Positions 1 to 5,381 of a stretch of DNA of 6,238 bases are shown here, one piece after another. The stretch lies in NCBI GenBank assembly GCA_031178305.1, contig JAPSJG010000236.1, positions 1 to 6,238 on the forward strand, written 5' to 3'. The notes below the pieces were generated by a model. That model made no database searches, was not told where the DNA came from, and was given only the letters and a program-made list of their open reading frames with translations. The position numbers and the translations under genes are program-made. The DNA comes from Sinorhizobium sp. (GTDB lineage Bacteria; Pseudomonadota; Alphaproteobacteria; Rhizobiales; Rhizobiaceae). How positions within the stretch are numbered: the stretch's first letter is position 1; each line of letters begins with the position of its first letter.

Positions 1-291
1 CGTCAGTGCAAACCAGCAGATGGAGCCAAGCGCAAGGAGGACCGGTACCAGAACAAAGCCGTGACCGTATTCCGCTTCTTCCTGCACGGCGGAACGCAGG
101 CCGCGAACGGCAGAGGCGACGGCGGCGCGGCTGCTATTGCTGGCCGATGGCCACGTCAAAAGCGTCCACGCCTGTGGCCGGGCCAGGATTTCAAAGGGTC
201 TGGCGGCACAAGCGAGAGGCGCGAGATGAGCGGCATACCAGGCGCGCTGCTCTTCGCACTGCGCCGGCGCCTGTCCCTGCCCCTCCCCCAT
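1..291 (-). CDS. comEC: ComEC/Rec2-family membrane protein, N-terminal part (runs off the left edge)
   Basis: ComEC/Rec2 proteins are polytopic inner-membrane proteins that form the channel for single-stranded DNA uptake in natural transformation. Reading the minus strand from an ATG at 291 gives 97 codons without a stop up to the window edge. The first 75 or so residues are a soluble leader with RPFEILARP at about 31-39. They are followed by EEAEYGHGF and a hydrophobic segment at about residues 78-97 (VLVPVLLALGSICWFAL), which fits the short cytoplasmic leader and first membrane helix of rhizobial ComEC proteins as I remember them. The ATG is preceded only by a weak, distant purine run (AGAGG about 17 bases upstream), so the start is not certain; an in-frame TTG lies 45 bases further upstream. 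The gene is divergent from gltA. Most of the protein, including the competence and metallo-beta-lactamase-like domains, is outside the window. Identity is inferred from a short N-terminus and could be another polytopic membrane protein. Confidence 0.68.
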   Translation of the reverse strand, partial: MGEGQGQAPAQCEEQRAWYAAHLAPLACAARPFEILARPQAWTLLTWPSASNSSRAAVASAVRGLRSAVQEEAEYGHGFVLVPVLLALGSICWFALT

Positions 292-331
292 TTTTAACTC
301 GCTCTGACCTCTTTGGCTGTCGGCTCGATCC

Positions 332-358
332 TGCAACCAATCCGGTCAGGTTGCAACC
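332..358. repeat. Pair of TGCAACC direct repeats 20 bases apart, one within a 10-base palindrome
   Basis: TGCAACC occurs at 332-338 and again at 352-358, exactly 20 bases apart, about two helical turns. The second copy lies in the perfect palindrome GGTTGCAACC (349-358). The pair sits 41-67 bases upstream of the probable comEC start. This geometry is common for regulator binding sites, but no specific regulator can be named, and chance occurrence is possible for such short words. Confidence 0.35.
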
Positions 359-598
359 GGAAGACTAGCTGCTCAAAAAAGCGGCAAACTATAAAGAATG
401 GTACCGCATCAGTCTAAGTGCGGGTCATTGATCTTCTTCGACATGTTGCCGTAAACTGCGATTGTTGCATCGCCATATGCCTATTTGCGCATCGCACAAT
501 TTGCCTTTCGTATCGCTTGGCAGTCGAAAGTAAATCATATAGCAAATTCGCAACGCTCAATTTCGCGGCATAGCTAATATGCCACGGCGCCATAAGAC

Positions 599-604
599 GG
601 AGGG
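599..604 (+). promoter_or_regulatory. Ribosome binding site of gltA
   Basis: GGAGGG lies 4 bases before the ATG at 609, close to the ideal Shine-Dalgarno sequence. It decides the start: an in-frame ATG at 579 would add ten residues (MPRRHKTEGP) but has no purine-rich site in front of it and falls outside the usual 429-residue length of rhizobial citrate synthases. Confidence 0.8.
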
Positions 605-608
605 TCCC

Positions 609-1898
609 ATGTCAGGAAAAATCGCGACGATGAACATCGATGGAAAAACAGCGGACCTGCAAGTGCGATCGGGGTCCATCGGTCCGGACGTCGTGGACAT
701 CGGTTCGCTTTACAAGCAGACCAAGATGTTTACCTACGATCCTGGCTTCACGTCGACGGCATCATGCGAGTCCAAGATCACCTACATCGATGGCGACGAG
801 GGCGTGCTGCTTCACCGCGGCTACCCGATCGAGCAACTCGCCGAGCATGGCGACTTCCTCGAGGTCTGCTATCTTCTGCTCTATGGCGAACTGCCGACGA
901 AGGCGCAGAAGGACGACTTTGACTATCGCGTGACTCATCACACGATGGTTCACGAGCAGATGAGCCGCTTTTTCACCGGCTTCCGCCGCGACGCCCATCC
1001 GATGGCGGTCATGTGCGGCTGCGTCGGCGCGCTGTCGGCCTTCTACCACGACTCGACCGACATCACCGACCCGCATCAGCGCATGGTCGCGTCGCTGCGC
1101 ATGATCGCCAAGATGCCGACGATCGCCGCAATGGCCTACAAGTACCATATCGGACAGCCTTTCGTTTACCCGAAGAACGACCTCGACTATGCCGCAAACT
1201 TCCTGCGCATGTGCTTTGCCGTGCCCTGCGAGGAATATGTGGTGAACCCGGTTCTGGCGCGCGCCATGGACCGCATCTTCATTCTGCATGCGGACCACGA
1301 GCAGAACGCCTCGACCTCTACGGTGCGCCTGGCCGGCTCCTCCGGCGCCAACCCGTTCGCCTGTATCGCCGCCGGCATCGCCTGCCTCTGGGGTCCGGCT
1401 CACGGCGGTGCGAACGAAGCAGCGCTCAACATGCTCGCGGAGATCGGTACCGTTGACCGCATTCCGGAATATATCGCGCGCGCCAAGGACAAGGACGATC
1501 CGTTCCGCCTGATGGGCTTCGGCCACCGGGTCTACAAGAACTACGACCCACGTGCCAAGATCATGCAGAAGACGACGCATGAGGTCTTGGCGGAGCTCGG
1601 CCACAAGGACGATCCGCTTCTCGAGGTCGCAATGGAACTCGAGCGCATCGCGCTCACCGACGAATACTTCATCGAGAAGAAGCTGTACCCGAACATCGAC
1701 TTCTATTCGGGCATTACGCTGAAGGCGCTGGGCTTCCCCACCACCATGTTCACGGTGCTCTTCGCGCTTGCACGGACCGTCGGCTGGATCGCCCAGTGGA
1801 ACGAGATGATCGAGGATCCGGAACAGCGCATCGGCCGTCCGCGTCAGCTTTACATCGGCGCGCCGCTGCGCGACTACCTGCCGATATCCAAGCGATAG
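609..1898 (+). CDS. gltA: Citrate synthase (type II, hexameric type)
   Basis: Citrate synthase condenses oxaloacetate and acetyl-CoA to citrate, the entry step of the TCA cycle, in the cytoplasm. The product is 429 residues, the usual length for alphaproteobacterial type II enzymes. The small N-terminal beta region (about 1-50) is followed by the family segment ITYIDGDEGVLLHRGYPIEQLAE at about 57-79. The active-site residues line up: H265 in GPAHGGANEA, H306 in MGFGHRVYK and D364 in PNIDFYSG, equivalent to the catalytic His264, His305 and Asp362 of the E. coli enzyme. The substrate-binding LHADHEQNAST motif is at 226-236. Arginines in NYDPRA (R315) and ALART (R389) fit the oxaloacetate-binding positions. 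The start at 609 is set by GGAGGG at 599-604. The gene stands alone on the plus strand, divergent from comEC and convergent with the lpx operon, and has its own terminator at 2027-2059. Nothing is truncated or missing. Functional assignment is very secure. Confidence 0.98.
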   Translation: MSGKIATMNIDGKTADLQVRSGSIGPDVVDIGSLYKQTKMFTYDPGFTSTASCESKITYIDGDEGVLLHRGYPIEQLAEHGDFLEVCYLLLYGELPTKAQKDDFDYRVTHHTMVHEQMSRFFTGFRRDAHPMAVMCGCVGALSAFYHDSTDITDPHQRMVASLRMIAKMPTIAAMAYKYHIGQPFVYPKNDLDYAANFLRMCFAVPCEEYVVNPVLARAMDRIFILHADHEQNASTSTVRLAGSSGANPFACIAAGIACLWGPAHGGANEAALNMLAEIGTVDRIPEYIARAKDKDDPFRLMGFGHRVYKNYDPRAKIMQKTTHEVLAELGHKDDPLLEVAMELERIALTDEYFIEKKLYPNIDFYSGITLKALGFPTTMFTVLFALARTVGWIAQWNEMIEDPEQRIGRPRQLYIGAPLRDYLPISKR

Positions 1899-1902
1899 GC
1901 TA

Positions 1903-2008
1903 TACAGCGCCGCGCGTCTTACCAGACGCGCAAAGGTCGCTGTAGCACTTTGAATTGCTGCATGTCTTTGTCCTTAAATCGAGCTCGATTTAAGGACACA
2001 TGCAGTAG
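1903..2008. repeat. RIME1-like intergenic mosaic element with two large palindromes
   Basis: About 106 bases between gltA and lpxB are built from two palindromes joined by a 13-base linker (1945-1957). The first has outer arms TACAGCG (1903-1909) and CGCTGTA (1938-1944) and an inner 8-base-pair stem GCGCGTCT (1912-1919) with AGACGCGC (1924-1931) around a TACC loop. The second pairs 1958-1983 with 1984-2005. Its core 1969-1998 is a perfect 30-base palindrome centred on GAGCTC, and the outer arms CTGCATGT and ACATGCAG are perfect apart from a 4-base CTTT insertion in the left arm. Size, two-palindrome architecture and wording match my memory of RIME1, a repeat of about 108 bases found in many intergenic copies in Sinorhizobium and Rhizobium. 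It has no coding capacity and lacks a T-run after either hairpin, so it is not an obvious intrinsic terminator, although the structured RNA could stabilise 3' ends. The family name is from memory; the structure is directly visible. Confidence 0.8.
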
Positions 2009-2026
2009 GAGGCTATCCTAACAGAG

Positions 2027-2059
2027 AGCCCGGTCAGAGATGGCCGGGCTTTTTCTTTT
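2027..2059 (+). terminator. Rho-independent terminator of gltA, overlapping the 3' end of lpxB
   Basis: AGCCCGGTCA (2027-2036) pairs with TGGCCGGGCT (2041-2050) as a 10-base-pair stem with one G-T wobble and a GAGA loop. A T-rich tract (TTTTTCTTTT, 2050-2059) follows. The T-tract follows the stem only on the plus strand, so it ends gltA transcripts. On the minus strand the same stem is followed by CTCTCTGTT, with no useful T-run. The complement of the lpxB stop (2034-2036) is inside the left arm, and the T-tract is the complement of the lysine codons near the LpxB C-terminus (QKKKPGHL). Confidence 0.85.
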
Positions 2060-3215
2060 GGAGAAAGCCGAGGACGATTTCCGCCGCTCTTTCGCCTGGC
2101 GGACGATCGGTCGCCATCCTTCGCTGCACGATCGCAAAGCCGTCGAGCATCGCCCGCCGCTGGGCCGTGTCGCTGGAAAGCCGCTCGAACCAACGTGTCA
2201 GGGTCGCCGGCCGGATCGCTTTGTTGAAATATTCCGGGACGACGGGGAAATCGGCGATGAGATTGGGCAACGCCGCCGTCCAGATGCGGATCCGCGAGTG
2301 CAACAGCGTGACGAGCCAATCCGCGCTGTAGGTGGAAACGACCGGAACGGCGGCAAGCGCCAACTCGAGAATCACGGTCCCGGATGCGGCGAGTGCGGCG
2401 TCCGCCTGCGCAAATGCCTCCCACTTCTTCTCCGCGGCGACGCTAATTTCCGGCTGAACCTTCCAGGCGGCCGTGAGCTCGCGCACGCGACGTTCCTGGC
2501 GCGGCACCGTCGGCAACAGGAAGCGCATGCCCTCTTGGCGTGCGGTCAGTTCCTCGACGGCTTCACGGAAGATCGGCAGGAGGCGCTTGATCTCACTGGC
2601 GCGGGAGCCCGGGAGCAACAGGCAGGTTTTCCCCGCGGAGCCCTCCCCCGATTGTTGCCTCGCATGACGCCGTTCCCGGACCGCGAGCACGTTGCTGTCC
2701 GAAGCCAGCCGGTGTCCGACATAGGTGGTTGGCGGACCGCCGAGGCTCCGCATCACCTCCGGTTCGAAAGGCAGCACGGCAAGCACATGGTCGACATAGC
2801 CGCGCATCCGCGGCGCGCGTTCCGCCTTCCACGCCCAGACGCTCGGGCAGACATAATCGATGATCGGCAGGTCGGGCAGGACCGCACGCACACGCTGTGC
2901 CACCCGATGGGTGAAGTCGGGGCTGTCGATGATCACCAGCAGATCGGGCCGCGCGGCGACGATGGCGCGCGCCGTCTGATGAATGCGAAGGAGAAGCTTC
3001 GGCAGGCGGGCGATCACCTGCGAGAAGCCCATGATCGACAATTCGGAATAATCGAAGAGAGACACGAGACCTTCGGCCTCGAGCGCCTCTCCGCCGACGC
3101 CGACGAGTTCGACGGAGCCGCCCACCCGATCGCGAAGCGCGCGGACCAGGTCGGCGCCGAGCAGGTCACCTGATACCTCACCGGCAATCACTGCGAGCTT
3201 GTAGATGCGCTCCAT
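2034..3215 (-). CDS. lpxB: Lipid A disaccharide synthase LpxB
   Basis: LpxB is a GT19-family glycosyltransferase at the inner face of the cytoplasmic membrane. It joins UDP-2,3-diacylglucosamine and lipid X into the beta-1,6-linked lipid A disaccharide 1-phosphate and releases UDP. The 393-residue product has the N-terminal family motif AGEVSGDLLGADL (11-23), VIIDSPDF (94-101, the region of the essential aspartate of the E. coli enzyme), YVCPSVWAWK (121-130), LLPGSRASEI (200-209, nucleotide-binding loop) and ASGTVILEL (277-285) in the expected order. Its length is close to that of other LpxB proteins (about 380-395). The ATG at 3215 shares its A with the TGA stop of lpxI, and a G-run lies about 8 bases upstream. 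A GTG directly before it (3218) is an alternative start adding one residue. It is the last gene of the cluster. Its 3' end overlaps the terminator used by the convergent gltA, and no T-run terminator for lpxB itself was seen. Confidence 0.97.
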   Translation of the reverse strand: MERIYKLAVIAGEVSGDLLGADLVRALRDRVGGSVELVGVGGEALEAEGLVSLFDYSELSIMGFSQVIARLPKLLLRIHQTARAIVAARPDLLVIIDSPDFTHRVAQRVRAVLPDLPIIDYVCPSVWAWKAERAPRMRGYVDHVLAVLPFEPEVMRSLGGPPTTYVGHRLASDSNVLAVRERRHARQQSGEGSAGKTCLLLPGSRASEIKRLLPIFREAVEELTARQEGMRFLLPTVPRQERRVRELTAAWKVQPEISVAAEKKWEAFAQADAALAASGTVILELALAAVPVVSTYSADWLVTLLHSRIRIWTAALPNLIADFPVVPEYFNKAIRPATLTRWFERLSSDTAQRRAMLDGFAIVQRRMATDRPPGERAAEIVLGFLQKKKPGHL

Positions 3216-4099
3216 CACGACCGCCCCCCACGGGGATCACGCTCGATGCCGATTATGAAAAGACCGCAGCGGTCGGCAGCCTCGACAACCTCCGACCGCT
3301 CAAGAACGAGGGCACGGCCCGCTTCGACGGCGATGCCGGACAGGCCCGCCGCCTCGGCGCCCGCGACGGTTGAGGGACCGATCGAGGGCAGATCGGCGCG
3401 CTCGTCCTGCTGCGGTTTGCAGAGCTTCACGAGGACGCCGCGACGGCGCGCCGGAACGCGGCCATCGGCCTTGAGAGCGGCGACCCGCGCCAGCATGGCA
3501 TCGGTCCCTTCGGCGCCTTCGAGCGCCACCACTCGGCCTCCGACCGCGATAGCGCCCTGACCGACATCGAGCGCGCCCAAAGCATCGGCGGCGGCTATTC
3601 CCGCCGCTATGTCCGGCCGATCCTCGTCCGCCGGTGCGTGTATCCCGATCGGGCCCGCCTCAGCAAGCAGGTCCGGCACGACTTCATGGGCGCCGATGAC
3701 CCGGGCGCCGCTCGCTTCGATAAGTTCGATCGCCATGCGCAGCACCGCGTCGTCGCCGCCGGAAACCAGGGTCCTGAGCACGCTCGGCACTTTCGCCAGC
3801 GTCTTCAGCGTTGGCCGAATGTCGCGCCATTCCGGGCGCCGCTGAACGGCTCCGGAAAGCACGACCCGATCTATACCTTCTTCCGCAAAGGTTCGGCTGA
3901 TAGCGGCGAAATCACCAATTGCGAGGGTCGAGTGGTCAAAGCCGGTCCAGTCGGAATCCGCCTCACGCGACAAGGCGATGATGAAGGGATCCTCGCCTTG
4001 CCTGCGTGCAGCCTCGGCGACGTGATGCGGAAGTGCGCCCGCGCCGGCGATGATGGCGAGCCTGCCCTTGCTTCGCGGCAGGCCGTAAGCGTTCACCAC
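3215..4099 (-). CDS. lpxI: UDP-2,3-diacylglucosamine pyrophosphatase LpxI (DUF1009 family)
   Basis: LpxI hydrolyses UDP-2,3-diacylglucosamine to lipid X and UMP, the fourth step of lipid A synthesis. It replaces the unrelated LpxH in most alphaproteobacteria. The 294-residue product starts with a short leader, then GRLAIIAGAGALPHHVAEAA (12-31, N-terminal family domain). The C-terminal catalytic domain carries EGAEGTDAML (194-203) and KPQQDERADLPSIGPSTV (228-245); this KPxQDxRxDxP block is the strongest family signature and holds conserved acidic residues of the metal-dependent active site. Position between lpxA and lpxB is typical for the family. The start is one of three in-frame GTG codons at 4105, 4099 and 4096. 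AAGGGG (4106-4111) is 6 bases before the GTG at 4099, which I chose; 4105 would have no spacing. The frame stays open upstream to 4537, but that extension overlaps lpxA completely and has no family similarity. The stop overlaps the lpxB start by one base. Confidence 0.94.
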   Translation of the reverse strand: MVNAYGLPRSKGRLAIIAGAGALPHHVAEAARRQGEDPFIIALSREADSDWTGFDHSTLAIGDFAAISRTFAEEGIDRVVLSGAVQRRPEWRDIRPTLKTLAKVPSVLRTLVSGGDDAVLRMAIELIEASGARVIGAHEVVPDLLAEAGPIGIHAPADEDRPDIAAGIAAADALGALDVGQGAIAVGGRVVALEGAEGTDAMLARVAALKADGRVPARRRGVLVKLCKPQQDERADLPSIGPSTVAGAEAAGLSGIAVEAGRALVLERSEVVEAADRCGLFIIGIERDPRGGRS

Positions 4100-4101
4100 T
4101 G

Positions 4102-4914
4102 TCACCCCTTGTTGCCGCGATTCGGCGACGACAGCGCGCGCTCGCTCTCGGCAGCGATGAAGTCGAGGATCTCGAGAGCGGGCTGGCAATCGAGATAGTC
4201 GCCGCGAATCGCGGCGGCGTTGGCGCGGATGGATTCCGGCCCCTCGAAGATCTGCTTGTAGCACCGCCGGACTTCGTGGATCCTCTGGCGATCGATACCG
4301 GCGCGCGCCATGCCAACGACATTGAGGCCGCTCAGGACCCCCGGATTGCCGTTCAACATACCGTAGGGGATGACATCGTAGCTCACCGCCGACAGTCCGC
4401 CGACAAAGGCCTGCTTGCCGACCCGGGTGAACTGATGAACGGCCGAGCCGCCGCCGAGGATGGCGCGGTCCTCGACCGTCACATGTCCGGCAAGCATCAC
4501 GTTGTTCGACAGGATGATGTTGTTGCCGAGGCGGCAATCATGCGCGACGTGCGAGTAGGCGAGGAAAAGATTGTTGTTGCCGACAATCGTCGTGCCGCCA
4601 TGCTCGACCGTGCCGGTGTTCATCGTCACGCCTTCACGGATCGTGCAGTTTTCGCCGATGATCAGCGTCGTATCCAAGGCGCTGTGATGCACGCTCTGCG
4701 AATCGCCGCCAATGACGGCGCCCGGGAAGATCTTCGTTCCCTTGCCGATCGTCGTGCGCCCGATGACGACGACATGACTCATGAGCTCGATGTCGTCTCC
4801 CAAAACGGCATTCGGCCCGACGTGGCAAAACGGGCCGATATTCACGTTCTCGCCGATGACCGCGCCGTCCTCGACTACCGAGGACGGGTGGATCTTCGCA
4901 GTTGATGCAATCAT
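4102..4914 (-). CDS. lpxA: Acyl-ACP--UDP-N-acetylglucosamine O-acyltransferase LpxA
   Basis: LpxA transfers an (R)-3-hydroxyacyl chain from ACP to the 3-OH of UDP-GlcNAc, the first step of lipid A synthesis, in the cytoplasm. The 270-residue product has a left-handed beta-helix of hexapeptide repeats through about residue 190 (for example VVEDGAVIGENVNIGP at 13-28), then a C-terminal helical domain. It aligns with the E. coli enzyme without gaps around the active site: the catalytic histidine is H125 in YSHVAHDC, with H122 and H144 (LAGHV) also kept. H160 and G173 (VGG at 171-173) match the positions that set the acyl-chain ruler in E. coli. Glycine there allows chains of about 14 carbons, whereas Pseudomonas aeruginosa has methionine and uses C10. 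The start ATG lies two bases after the fabZ stop, with AAGGAAG about 10 bases upstream in the fabZ tail. The stop overlaps the lpxI translation start region. Confidence 0.98.
   Translation of the reverse strand: MIASTAKIHPSSVVEDGAVIGENVNIGPFCHVGPNAVLGDDIELMSHVVVIGRTTIGKGTKIFPGAVIGGDSQSVHHSALDTTLIIGENCTIREGVTMNTGTVEHGGTTIVGNNNLFLAYSHVAHDCRLGNNIILSNNVMLAGHVTVEDRAILGGGSAVHQFTRVGKQAFVGGLSAVSYDVIPYGMLNGNPGVLSGLNVVGMARAGIDRQRIHEVRRCYKQIFEGPESIRANAAAIRGDYLDCQPALEILDFIAAESERALSSPNRGNKG
4106..4111 (-). promoter_or_regulatory. Ribosome binding site of lpxI, inside the lpxA 3' end
   Basis: On the minus strand AAGGGG forms the last lysine and glycine codons of lpxA and directly precedes its TGA. It lies 6 bases before the GTG at 4099 and 9 before the GTG at 4096, which favours these over the GTG at 4105 that abuts it. 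The arrangement implies translational coupling of lpxI to lpxA. Confidence 0.6.
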
Positions 4915-4916
4915 TT

Positions 4917-5381
4917 TCAGGCGTCTTCCTTGCTGACTATCATCGCGCCGATATCAGCTTCCGCGACGAGATGCCCGTCAACTTTTGCGTCACAATGAAA
5001 TTTCCAGATATTGCCCCGCTGCTTTTGCTTGGCGACATGGAACTCCACCCGGTCACCAGGCACCACCGGCTTGCGGAAGCGCGCATTGTCGATCGTCATG
5101 AAGTAGACGAGATTGCTGCCGATGCCCGTCTTTCGCGCGCAAATCGCGCCCGCCGTCTGGGCCATGCCTTCGATCAACAGAACGCCTGGCATGATCGGCT
5201 TTTCCGGAAAGTGCCCGGTGAAGTGAGGCTCGTTCGCCGTCACGTTCTTGATGCCGATTGCGGAGTTGTCGTCGTCGATCTCGATAATGCGGTCGACGAG
5301 CAGGAACGGATAGCGGTGGGGAAGAAGCTTCAGTATCTCCTGAATATCCGCCGTACCGAGAACCGTCGCAGCCTCACTCAT
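4917..5381 (-). CDS. fabZ: 3-hydroxyacyl-[acyl-carrier-protein] dehydratase FabZ
   Basis: FabZ dehydrates (R)-3-hydroxyacyl-ACP to trans-2-enoyl-ACP in type II fatty acid elongation, in the cytoplasm. The 154-residue product is a single hotdog-fold domain of normal length. LLPHRYPFLLVDRI (19-32) is the N-terminal family motif. The catalytic histidine is H57 in FTGHFPEKPIMPGV and the catalytic glutamate is E71 in LLIEGMAQTAG, as in other FabZ proteins and distinct from FabA, which has aspartate at that position. The start ATG overlaps the lpxD stop in an ATGA arrangement, with AAGGG 9 bases upstream in the lpxD tail. lpxA follows after two bases. Its place among the lpx genes makes sense because FabZ competes with LpxA and LpxD for the same 3-hydroxyacyl-ACP pool, so joint expression links phospholipid and lipid A synthesis. 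Confidence 0.98.
   Translation of the reverse strand: MSEAATVLGTADIQEILKLLPHRYPFLLVDRIIEIDDDNSAIGIKNVTANEPHFTGHFPEKPIMPGVLLIEGMAQTAGAICARKTGIGSNLVYFMTIDNARFRKPVVPGDRVEFHVAKQKQRGNIWKFHCDAKVDGHLVAEADIGAMIVSKEDA

Larger units (their letters stand above)
292..608. other. Divergent intergenic region between comEC and gltA
   Basis: This stretch of 317 bases has no convincing gene. From about 361 to 590 it is visibly more AT-rich than the flanking coding DNA, as expected for promoter DNA. It must serve gltA to the right and comEC to the left. Near gltA there is TTGGCA at 517-522 and TATAGC at 538-543, but the 15-base spacing is short for a sigma-70 promoter, so I do not call one. It also holds two TGCAACC direct repeats (332-338 and 352-358), a GGTTGCAACC palindrome (349-358) and an imperfect palindrome at 485-499. 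No gltX, tRNA or terminator-like hairpin was seen here. Confidence 0.7.

Noticed and set aside
6..368. Plus-strand open frames over the left edge (6-368 and 61-297)
   Set aside because: They are opposite the probable comEC N-terminus, have arginine/proline-rich low-information sequences and lack recognisable domains.
517..543. Sigma-70 type promoter for gltA (TTGGCA ... TATAGC)
   Set aside because: The spacing is 15 bases and the -10 match is partial. Not strong enough to annotate without a mapped transcription start.
579..608. Longer gltA start at the ATG at 579
   Set aside because: There is no Shine-Dalgarno site before it, while GGAGGG directly precedes the ATG at 609, which gives the usual 429 residues.
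762..1604. Open frame of 280 codons on the minus strand inside gltA
   Set aside because: It is antisense to citrate synthase with all its catalytic motifs intact. Composition is that of a GC-rich shadow frame and no family is recognised.
1903..2005. The RIME-like hairpins as intrinsic terminators
   Set aside because: Neither hairpin is followed by a T-run on either strand. The clear terminator is the separate hairpin at 2027-2059.
2040..3173. Open frame of 377 codons on the plus strand opposite lpxB
   Set aside because: It is almost wholly antisense to a clearly conserved LpxB, has a composition rich in R, G, D and H typical of high-GC shadow frames, and has no recognisable motif or ribosome binding site.
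4100..4537. Upstream extension of lpxI to a 440-residue protein
   Set aside because: The extra residues overlap the lpxA C-terminal region in another frame and are arginine-rich without LpxI similarity. The family length is near 280-295 and a ribosome binding site sits just before the GTG cluster at 4094-4105.
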